Source: Selaginella moellendorffii (taxonomy: Eukaryota; Streptophyta; Lycopodiopsida; Selaginellales; Selaginellaceae). From it: a stretch of DNA of 64,000 bases. Made by a program: the position numbers and the translations under genes. Numbering within the stretch: the first letter of the stretch is position 1; each line of letters begins with the position of its first letter. The stretch is taken from positions 1,208,705 to 1,272,704 of the forward strand of contig NW_003314322.1 of NCBI RefSeq assembly GCF_000143415.4. Direction: 5' to 3'. The notes beneath the pieces were generated by a model. The model saw nothing but the letters and a program-made list of their open reading frames with translations, searched no databases and was not told the DNA's origin. Below, one piece after another: positions 20,863 to 29,773 of the stretch.

Positions 20863-23800
20863 ATGATGAATCCGCTTGTCTCCGTTGGCTGCCTCCCAGA
20901 GTTTAACAGGGTTGAAGCTCACCATGTTGTTCCAGGGGTCAAGCAAGTTGTCAAGGAACTGGTACGTGTAGATTTTATGATAAAAATTTGTCATTGTGGT
21001 GTTTATTTCTTCCTCCAGGAAAAGGATTTGCTTCAGCTGGAGTGCTTTGCTGCCTCAAGTTTTGGAGAGAATGGTGGCGATCTGTGGGAGGCGCTCGTCC
21101 ATCCCTTCGAACGCATTCTTGATCGCTTGACTGTGGTATGGGGGATTGTTTCGCATCTCAAGGATGTCAAGGATTCCGACGCTCTTCGAGCTGCTGTGGA
21201 CGAAGCACAAGTAACTTTACTTGTTCTTTCTCCTGAATTTTAGGACTGTTGTGCAGCCCTTGAGAACGAACTTTTTGTTGAGATTAGGACAGAGCAAGGC
21301 TTTGTATCAGGCGTTTGAGAAGATCTGCAATGGTGCCTTGTTCGATACACTGAACGAAGCTCAGCAACGAGTTGTAGAAGGTATGTGAGCGCTTCATTTG
21401 ATCTCTTGTGGAGTTCTCTCTCTTTTGTTTTCTTCAGGACGTTTGAAAGATGCCATACTAAATGGAGTGGCACTAGAACATGAGAAGAAAGTGCATTTTA
21501 ATGAGATCCAACAGGTATATATATGTGTTTGTTCTTGGCTAACATTTCAAAGTTTTGCAGGAGCTGGAGAAATTACTGAACAAATTCAGTGAAAATGTGC
21601 TGGACTCCACCAAGTTGTTTGGGAAGCTGGTGACTGATATTTCTGTTCTTGAAGGCTTGCCGGAAACGGCTCTTGCTCTTGCTGCACAAGCCGCAGTATC
21701 CAACGTAAGATCCTTAAGTTCGCTATTGATAATGCTTTGGTCATGCTGTATTTTTTGCAGGGATATGAAGGCGCCAATGCGAAGAGTGGACCGTGGCTGA
21801 TAACTCTGGACAGTTCCATGTACTCGGCAGTGATGAGATTTGCGAGAAACCGTGACCTTCGCGAGGAAGTATATCGCGCAGACGTCACAGTGGCCTCCGG
21901 AGAGAGTTTTGATAACTTCCCTGTAATTACAAGAATTCTCGAGCTTCGCCAGCAGAAAGCGGAATTGTTAGGATACGAAAACCATGCTCAGGTAATATTA
22001 CCTATACATAGAGTCTAAAAAGTTCTTTTTAGTACAGGTGAGTATGCTTCAAAAGATGGCCACACTGGATTCTTGTCATGCACTTCTCGAAAAACTGCAT
22101 AGTTGTTCACGAGATGCTGCTATTCGAGGTCTATGTTCTCTCTGCTATCAAAGCTTATTGCAAGTGTTTTCTTTTTCGTTGATCTTCGTTTTAGACATGC
22201 GGGAGCTTGAGGAATTTGTGAGAAGTGAAAACTCAGAAGAAGATGAGAATTTGTTCCACTGGGACATTCCATATTGGACGGAGCGCTTCAGGGAGGCCAA
22301 GCTTGACATGAATGATGCAAGTTTTCCTTCCAAGGCTTGGTCATATTTACTCACTTTATTTTGGAATTCTTAGGAGGAACTCAGGCCGTATTTCTCCATG
22401 CCTAATGTCATGGATGGCCTGTTCAGCCTTGCGAAGCGCTTGTTTGGCGTCCACATTGAAGAGTTGGAAGAAAATACACCAGTAAGCGTGCATGCGAAAA
22501 CTATGATCCATCTATCTCAATCTGAATAACAGGTCTGGGACAAAGAAGTTAAGCTTTACAAGGTGGCAGAATGCGCCAGTGGAGAAAATCTGGGATACTT
22601 TTACCTGGACCCATTCTCGAGGCCGCACCAGAAGAGAAGTGGAAATTGGATGGGCGTAGTCTTTAACAGAAGCCATGCAGCTGTGCAAAAAGGTGGCGTT
22701 GTGCGATTGCCTGTCGCTCATATTGTCTGCAACCAGGCACCACCATTACCCGATCAGCCAAGCTTGATGACGTTCTATGAGGTAGTAGCAGTAGGCTTTT
22801 TTATATTCATGATCTTATGGGTAGCGCTGACAAGTTTGACGGAGCACTTATGATTGAAACTTTGCAGGTGACAATGCTGTTTCATGAGTTCGGGCATGCT
22901 TTGCAGCACCTTTTGAGCAAACAGGACGAGGGTCTTGTGGCTGGATCCGAAGGAATAGAGTGGGATGCAGTTGAGATTCCCTCCCAGTTTATGGAGAACT
23001 GGTGCTATGACAGGTCTGATTCGATTGTAAGAAACTAGTCTTCAACTAATCTCGTGATCGCAGGAACACTTTGATGAGCTTTGCAGTGCACTATAGAACT
23101 GGCCAAGGGCTCCCAGAGGCGCTATATACGAAACTCAAGTCGTCAAGAACGTTTTTCTCGGCTTCAAACGTTCTTTATCTGGTAAGCCGAATGAAGAAAA
23201 GTTTTCTTGGAATAATTTCTCGTTTTTGAATGCACACAGGTTTCCCGATCTCTGATTGATCTCAAGCTGCATGCAAAGCTCGAAGCCGTGAATTCGAAAG
23301 AGATTTACAACTTGTGCAACAAGGTTGCAGGGGAGATATTGATATTACCCCCTTTGCCTGAAGACAAGTCCATCTGCAAATTCCTCCACTTATTCGCCAG
23401 TATGTGTTTTTCCTCTATTTCTAATCTCTCCTGTATTTTTTCTCTTGTTGGTTGTCATTCTTGTAGCAACTGAGTATGCAGCTGGTTACTATAGCTACCT
23501 GGTAAGCTGGCCTCAGAAAACATATCCTGACACTCAAAAAGAATCTTGGTATGATTCTGTGCAGTGGTCCGAGGTTCTGTCATCAGATGCTTTTGGAGCG
23601 TTTGAAGAAGCAGGCCTTGAAAATGAAACTGTGAGTGAAAACAATCAGGTGTGGGAAGCAATTGTTTCACTTTTGTATGTTTCACAGGCTGTTAAGGAGG
23701 CAGGAAAATTATTTAAGCAGACAATTCTTGAGCTTGGTGGAGGCAGAGCGCCTGCTAAAGTAAAACTTTTGATAAATTTACACGAAACTCACGACGAGCT

Positions 23801-23878
23801 CTGCAGGTTTTTGAAGATTTCCGTGGAAGAGGCCCCAGCATAAATGCTCTTCTCAGGCATAGAGGTCTCGTGGTATAA
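20863..23878 (+). CDS. M3 oligopeptidase A-type metallopeptidase (plant TOP/OOP-like), 17 exons
   Basis: Zinc metallopeptidase of family M3A that degrades short peptides, including cleaved targeting presequences, in cytosol or organelles. Exons: 20863-20961, 21019-21210, 21257-21380, 21438-21514, 21561-21704, 21761-21991, 22038-22128, 22195-22316, 22374-22481, 22533-22781, 22868-23013, 23064-23181, 23240-23399, 23467-23501, 23565-23630, 23688-23759, 23807-23878. They join in frame to 701 residues, the family length. Zinc site HEFGH at residues 485-489, third ligand E515 in DAVEIPSQ. Other landmarks: [46 protein letters not shown]. Intron 8 is GC-AG (GCAAGT at 22317). There is no transit peptide from this start, suggesting a cytosolic form unless an upstream exon exists. 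GTG-ATG-ATG precedes; either ATG could be used. Confidence 0.95.
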
Positions 23879-23947
23879 ATGTTGGCTGCTTATCTAATAA
23901 CATAATCACTAAAAAAACCATGACTTCGAAAACAAAATGCTCGTGAG

Positions 23948-24158
23948 GAGCTAGCAATGGAGGACGACGTCCGCGAGTAAACACTGGAATTTCACGGTAC
24001 ACTCCTGCTCCGATCTTAATAAGATGGTTACTCCGTTGACGCTGTGCAGAGAAAGCCCGATCGCATCAGAGCCGAGGCCGCCGAGTACCGAAAGCTGCTA
24101 CCTCTTGGCCTCAAGGAGCAGTGATAGCGGTGGGCGTCTCGTTCTCGGTCGCCTCCAC
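23948..24158 (+). pseudogene. Decayed eS6 exon 5-6 fragment
   Basis: GAGCTAGCAA, GAGGACGACGTCCGCGAGTA and GGAATTTCACGGT match eS6 exon 5 (5553-5640) with internal deletions. GGTTACTCCG, GCAGAGAAAG, GAGGCCGCCGAGTACC and GAAAGCTGCTACCTCTTGGC match exon 6 (5767-5880). Stops and deletions abolish the frame. It lies 70 bp after the intact peptidase, placing an eS6 copy on both sides of it. Confidence 0.85.
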
Positions 24159-24520
24159 TTGAATACAGGCTAAAGTTCATGAAGAAGCTGGAGCCAGACT
24201 ACGCGCGGACGTAAGCTTCGGGGGCGACTCTTTTCCTTGGGTGAGGACTTATGACAGAAGCAAAGTGAAGAGAAACGCTGCAGGAGCAAAAATTCTCGAG
24301 CGAGTGATATTGGCATGAAGACTTAGATGGAACAACCGATCAGAGAGAGCCGGATCGCTCATAACAAACACACGAATTAGAGACAAGCTTGCGTGAGCTG
24401 GAGCTGCTATTAGACTAGGAGAACATATGAATTTTATTGAGTGTGGGGTCTCCTAGGGCGACCAAAACAACACAGACATCAGCAACGTAATGGAAGAAAG
24501 AAAAAAAGATTACCATTTGT
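24159..24520. terminator. 3' region of the minus-strand peptide gene with AATAAA signal
   Basis: On the minus strand AATAAA lies at 24438-24433, about 83 nt past the stop codon of the ORF at 24521-24712, a suitable polyadenylation signal. The rest of the interval shows no coding similarity. Confidence 0.4.
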
Positions 24521-24712
24521 TCAGGGCCCATACTTGTTGGTTACATTCGGGCCGCTGATGCTGGTTCCCGGCCCACTTGGCCATTCGGCTTTGGCATCGT
24601 GGCCTCCCTTGAGTGATGGCATTGGCATTGGCATGTCATCTCCATCACCCTGCCCAAAAGAGCTAGCCACTAGGAGGAGGGTAAAGACAACAAGAAACTT
24701 TGCAAGAGTCAT
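24521..24712 (-). CDS. Putative small secreted peptide precursor, 63 residues
   Basis: Intronless 63-codon frame. The N-terminus MTLAKFLVVFTLLLVASSFG is a clear signal peptide with a cleavage context after SSFG. The mature part is short and cysteine-free, with an MPMPMP tract, and ends SGPGTSISGPNVTNKYGP. The SGPN plus N spacing faintly recalls the CLE core (SGPNPxxN) but lacks the usual Arg and His, so family membership is not claimed. Gene-like context supports it: TATAAAA 45 nt upstream and AATAAA about 83 nt downstream, both on the same strand. It could be a lineage-specific signalling or defence peptide; it could also be a chance ORF, but the three aligned signals argue against that. Confidence 0.55.
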   Translation of the reverse strand: MTLAKFLVVFTLLLVASSFGQGDGDDMPMPMPSLKGGHDAKAEWPSGPGTSISGPNVTNKYGP

Positions 24713-24756
24713 TGAGAGTATTCGACGAGAGCAAGTTCGTGGTGGATTTGTGTTGT

Positions 24757-24763
24757 TTTATAG
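24757..24763 (-). promoter_or_regulatory. TATA box for the 24521-24712 peptide gene
   Basis: Minus-strand GGCTATAAAACAACAC. With initiation about 25-30 nt downstream, the 5' leader would be about 15-25 nt before the ATG at 24712. Confidence 0.45.
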
Positions 24764-25054
24764 CCAAGGATCGTACACCACCAATATGCATGAGCAAGTC
24801 ATGCTCTTTCTTTCCTTCGTTGTTGGTGGAATAGTCGATTGAATTTAATCTAACACCCGTGGGATAGCAATTTGTTTCCTGTAACTTGGATTTGATCTTT
24901 TCCTTCTTCTCAGGAGCTGGAGTAAACTTGTAGGGCTTTCGACGAGAATGGCTCGAAGAGTAACTTTGCCAATGCAAGGTGAACCTTTTCTTTTTCTTTC
25001 TTCTTTGTCCAGGCTTTGATCGTGATAAAAATGAGATTATAGAATGTTGCCTTT

Positions 25055-25140
25055 TACTAGGGAGTCCCGAGGCTTTGGATTTGTGATGATGGAGACGACG
25101 ACAAATACCTCCATGATCTCTTCATGGAACTGGATGGTTT
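25055..25140 (+). pseudogene. RRM fragment (RNP1) of an SR-type RNA-binding protein
   Basis: After a TTTTACTAG acceptor-like site the frame reads ESRGFGFVMMETT, matching the RNP1 (RGFGFV) of Tra2/SR45a-like RRM proteins. The rest of the RRM (about 15 further codons) is out of register and stops follow. No other exons are adjacent. Confidence 0.45.
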
Positions 25141-25389
25141 TCTCCTGGTGTATGAGGAGTGTCTAGTTGTTCTTTTCAGGTGTCTCAAATCAAACAAGCA
25201 GATCGATCAACTGCTGAGCTTCTATGCTGCAGGCCAAAACAAAACGCGCCCGTTCAATTCCTGGTAACTAGCTTAGCGTGAGGAAGAAGTTCGCCATGGG
25301 GCTATGGCCACAGAGACTGGACTTTCCAAAAGCTAGAGGCTTGACGAGCCCACACACAAATGCGCGGTGGAAATCCCTTTGGTCGTCAT

Positions 25390-25755
25390 TTGAAGGATGC
25401 TTACAAAGCTTGCAAGGATCTTCCCAGGTGAAAGATCGCTATCGCCGAGTTTAGGTCGCCGGATCTCACGGAAGGAGAGAGCGCCGTGTTCCAGGCCACC
25501 GCGCTCCACTGCGGCATTTGCCCAAACACAAGCTTGGATCGAGCAAAATTTCCTTCGAGGAGGATAGTCCATGAAACAATCTCTCGCTCGAGAATTCGAT
25601 CGAAGAGGTATTCCAGCTCGTGGATCCGGCCAAAATGTTCCAGGATCGTGATCCGGGAGATGACGCTGGGGAATCGAATGCCATCAAAGATAAGATCCAA
25701 ATCCCCAGCTTTGGCCGCCGCCGCCCGCTGCGGACACCGCTTCCAAGAACCCTAA
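25390..25755 (-). pseudogene. PPR relic
   Basis: About 100 codons on the minus strand read DLIFDGIRFPSVISRI, LEREIVSWTIL, KLVFGQMPQWSAVAWNTAL and RSGDLNSAIAIF: two degenerate repeats, then a stop. There is no in-frame ATG upstream. It is a short remnant. Confidence 0.6.
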
Positions 25756-25831
25756 AAACAGAGTAGCATTTTGGCGGGATCTTCCTACACGAATATACCG
25801 GGCTCCCAGAGCATCGGTACTTGCACTTTCC

Positions 25832-26104
25832 TCAACAGTCTGCGAAAGAGAAACAAAGACCCATCACTTATACTCGATCCAACCGGCAAAACTAGAAGCT
25901 CGAAACTTAAGAAACAGTGAAAGATGTCTCACCGATTCCAGTAAAATCTCTGCTGCCAAGAACCACATTGCCATTCTGCCACACACAAAAAGAAAAAGAG
26001 ATTCGTTAAAACACGATCCCGAAGAACTCAATCAGGCAATGCACCTCGGCAATCACAAAAATGAGCAGGACGAGAAATGCTAGCCACTTCAAAGCCAGAG
26101 CCAT
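25832..26104 (-). CDS. Putative small secreted peptide gene, 2-3 exons
   Basis: The ATG at 26104 opens MALALKWLAFLVLLIFVIAE, a strong signal peptide, ending exactly at a GTGCAT donor (exon 26104-26045). A TGTGTGGCAG acceptor leads to exon 25975-25933 (NGNVVLGSRDFTGI) with donor GTGAGA, and a TTTCGCAG acceptor to exon 25839-25832, where the third-exon frame stops after two codons, for 36 residues in total. If exon 2 were skipped, exon 1 joins the third exon in another frame for a longer tail. TATAAAA lies at 26150-26144, 40 nt before the ATG, the same spacing as the peptide gene 1.4 kb away. The exon model is inferred from splice signals only; the family is unknown. Confidence 0.4.
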
Positions 26105-26707
26105 TTTGCTAGAACTCCTCCTTTCTACCACGAAAAACACACGTTTTATAAGTCAGGAATTGACCTCCCTGTGGAAGAATCACGGCAGCTCAGGTACCTT
26201 GTGAAGCTAACTGTATAGTCAGCATAGAATTAAATCTAAAGATTGTCTGTCTGCCAAGCCATTGCCAGCCGGCCTTGCGATGGAAGGCTGCTCCATTTAG
26301 ATATCTTTGCACAATATATCTATCTCGTATAGTCGCCTCTTTGTCTGCCAGATCCTGGAAAAGAAAGAACTATGATCAAACTCTTTACCTTTTCTTCTTG
26401 GCTTAACTAAGAAATGTAGGTTTACGAGAGCCTCGAAGAGCGACCAGCTTATGGGCGATTCAGTGTTCTCTCCTATATGATACAGACATAACTTCACAGC
26501 ACCATCTTCTTCTACACTTCTTCTATGCAGAAAGAACATCAAAAGCAGTCGACGAAGATATAACATCTCTTTCCTGCCAAATTCTAGGAAACATGAAAGT
26601 CTTGAGCTTAGAGTAAGAATATTCTTGAATATTCTTTACTGAAGAATATTCTTAAACTGGGCGACGAATATGCCTCCATAAACCCTAGATTGCGAGGGAA
26701 ATGTTTG
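26105..26707. promoter_or_regulatory. Intergenic region upstream of the large PPR gene
   Basis: AAACCCTA at 26680-26687 is a telo-box-like motif about 20 bp before the PPR start codon. TATAAAA (minus) at 26144-26150 belongs to the peptide gene. The remainder, including a minus-strand 90-codon ORF at 26297-26566, shows nothing recognisable. Confidence 0.35.
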
Positions 26708-27718
26708 ATGCCTGGGACGCAATGGGCGAGGCGCGCGGCCAGGGAATGCTTGGCTCGAGCTCGATCGCCGCCGGCATCGCAACGGGGTGGAGGAGGAGGA
26801 CGGGCAAGCGCTGGCGAGGAGGTGAATCTTGTCGAGCAGCAGCGTGGCTTGATCGCCGCGCTCCAGGAATGCAAGCAGTCTAGGGATCTCCAGCGAGGTC
26901 GCAGGCTGCATTCTCAGGCGCTCGAGAGCGGCGGCGGCCTTGTGCGTAGCATCTACGTCGCGACGACGCTGGTGGTTATGTATGCTCGATGCGGCAGCAT
27001 GGAGGAAGCCCGGCAGGTTTTCGACGGGATGAAATCCAGGAATGTGGTGTCGTGGACGGCTTTGATCCTCGGCTATGTGGAGAATGGAAGAAGCGAGACT
27101 GGCTTGGAGCTGTTCGAGAGGATGGAGAGGGAAGGGTGTAGAGCTGATGCTCGGACTTTCGTGGCCGGGATCATGGCCTGTGGGAATCTGGCAGCCAAGG
27201 AAGGTGGTCAGGGGAATTCTTTGAGCCATGGAAGAGTTCTAGCAGGCAAAGAGTTTGCTTCTTCTGGAAGAGTTCTAGCAGGCAGAGAAGATGGTTCTCC
27301 TGGAAAAGTTCTAGCAGCCAGAGAAGATGGTTCTTCACGGGAAATGTCTTGGCGGGATGAGAAAGATGTGAAGAAGAGGATCAAGTTACAAGCTCTGGAA
27401 AGAGGGAGAGAGATGCATCGACGAGCTGCCGAGGCTGGCTGCGAGATGAACTTGTTCGTGGCGAATACTCTGGTGGACATGTACTCGCGGTGTGGGAGCC
27501 TGGTCAATGCTCGAGCAGTGTTTGAGAGGATGCCGTGTCACAGCTTGGTCTCGTGGACGGCACTTATCCAGGGTTGTGTGGAGAATGGAGAAGAAGAGAG
27601 AGCGCTGGAGCTCTTTTCACGAATGCAAGAGTCGCGAGGAGGCTCTTTGCCGGATGCTCAAACGTTTGTGGCCGTTCTCGCGGCGTGTTCTGCTCTGGCA
27701 ACGAAAGAGAAAGACATA

Positions 27719-27749
<31 letters not shown>

Positions 27750-29773
27750 AAGAGAGGAAAGCTTTTTTGAAAGAGAAGGCGCTGGAAACAGGACTGGTGC
27801 TTCATTCCGAGGCCGAGAAAGCTGGGGTCACCTCCAACATCTTTGTGGCAAACAAGCTTGTGGATATGTACTCCAAGTGTGGGAGTATGGAGGATGCGAG
27901 AAGAGTTTTTGACAGGATGGCCTTCCACGACGTTGTGACTTGGACGTCTCTCATCCTGGGATATGTAGAAAGCGGAGAAGCAGCATTGGGATTGGAACTC
28001 TTCGATCTCTTGGTGACATCTCAGCAAATTTTTCGAGATCCTCGGTTCTTCGTGGCTGGACTCATGGCCTGTGCTAGTTTGGTGGAGACGAGCAAGGCCG
28101 ACTGCCTGGAAAGACTGGCTTTTATTCACTCTCAAGCTGGGAAGAGCGGGTGTGACTCGGACATGTTCGTGGCCAGCACTCTGGTGGATTTGTATGCCAA
28201 GTGTGGCAGCATTGGAAACGCTCGCGGGGTTTTCAATCGGATGCCTCAACGGGACGTGGTTTCCTGGACTTCTCTAGTTCTGGGATATGTGGAGAGAGGC
28301 CAGGGGGACATGGCTCTGATGCTTTTCTCGCTCATGCAACGTGAAGGTTGCGTTCCAGACGCTCGGACTTACGTCGCTGCCTTCATGGCTTGTGCGAGCC
28401 TGGCCGAGCATAAAGAAGAGTTACTAGATGGAAGAAAGGTCGAGGCTCTCCAGGAAGGAAAGCGTCTCCACTCGGAGGCTGTGAAGTGTGGCTTTCTCTC
28501 GGACAAGGTGGTGGCAAATTCCCTGGTAGACATGTACGCGCGCTGCGGAAGTATGGTGGAAGCTCGAAAAGCTTTCGACGAGATGCCGAGTCTAGACGTG
28601 GTTTCGTGGAATTCACTGCTGCTAGGATATGTTGTTAACGGGGAGAGTGAAGTGAGTTTGGAGCTGTTCGAGGAAATGCAACGCAAAGGCTGGGATCCGG
28701 ACGCTCGGACTTTCGTTGCTGTTTTCAAGGCCTGCGGCAACCTGACATCCGAGAAGGAGGAATCGACGGCTGAGTGGCTCAAGCGAGGCAGTGCATTCCA
28801 TCTTCAAGCTTCTCAGTGCGAGCTGGATTCTCACATCTTCGTGGCCAATAGTTTGATCGACATGTATGCCAAGTGTGGAAGCTTGGCCGACGCTCGAGCA
28901 GTCTTCGACAAAATGGCACTCCACGACTTGGTATCCTGGAACACGCTGCTCTCCGGCTACGCAGACAATGGAGAGAGCGAGAAAGCTCTCGAAGTCTACA
29001 AGCTCATGCGCAAAGAGGAGAGCTCCTCGTGCCGGCCAGACGCTCGAACTTTTGTTCCACTCTTGAAGGCCTGCTCCAACACCGCAGCTCTGGAAACTGG
29101 GAGAGCCATCCACGGCGAAGCTGTGCGGTCGGGAGTGGAAAGCAGTCCATTCCTCGCAGCCTCTCTGGTGGATTTCTACGGCAAGTGTGGAGGAAACATG
29201 GCTCAGGCGGAGCAAGCCTTCGACGTGACTCCAACCAGGAACTTGACGCTGTGGAGCGCTCTCATGGCTGGCTATGGTCGACTTGGAGACACGAACCAGG
29301 TACTTGGGCTGTTCCAGACGCTCGAGGAGACAGGCTTGCGGCTGGACGGAGCTACGTTTTGCTCGCTTCTCACCGCGTGTAGCCATGCCGGGCTGGTCGA
29401 CCGGGGAAGAGAAGTTTTCCTCGTGATGGCTTCCAAGTATGGTGTTACTCCTGGCGTGGAGCACTACCACTGCCTGGTGGATTTACTGGGACGAGCTGGG
29501 CTTGTCGAGGAAGCAGTGAGCGCCGTGAAAAAAATGCCGCTCGGGCCGAGCGTGGTGGCGTGGAAGACGGTGCTGGCTGCGGCTCGGAAGTGGCAGAAGG
29601 TGGAGATTGGAAAGATGGCGTTTCAAGCGTTGGCAGCGCTGGAGGTGGAGGTAGACGAGGATCAAGCTGGATCCACGTTTGCGTTGATGGCGAACATCTA
29701 CGCTGGAGCTGAGATGTGGGAAGAACAGGCACAAGTTCTCAAGCAAAAGAAGAGCTTGTTCTTGGCAACTTAA
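26708..29773 (+). CDS. Very long PLS-class PPR protein with E region, 1021 residues
   Basis: Organellar RNA-binding protein; PLS PPR proteins with an E region act in editing, usually recruiting a deaminase in trans. It is intronless. The first ATG (26708) is followed by an Arg/Ala/Ser-rich segment, MPGTQWARRAARECLARARS, plausible as a transit peptide. About seven blocks of roughly 100-140 residues follow, each with a MYARCGSM-type repeat, a VVSWTxLILGYVENG repeat and ARTFVAxxxAC; insertions rich in charged residues sit between blocks (for example 27200-27390). A polyserine run from (AGC)10 lies at 27719-27751. The end has an E-like region (CSHAGLVDRG, LLGRAGLVEEA, MANIYAGAEMWEEQ) but no E+ or DYW domain. 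Its 3' end overlaps the next PPR frame by about 60 bp. Confidence 0.88.
27719..27751 (+). repeat. (AGC)10 microsatellite in PPR coding sequence
   Basis: Ten AGC triplets encode a serine run between KEKDI and KERKAF, in an inter-repeat insertion, where length change would be tolerated. Confidence 0.9.

Noticed and set aside
24441-24842. 133-codon plus-strand frame
   Set aside because: Antisense to the putative peptide gene and its promoter; no domain. The minus strand has the signal peptide and aligned TATA and AATAAA signals.
26297-26566. 89-codon minus-strand frame
   Set aside because: No motif, no promoter or splice support; likely chance.
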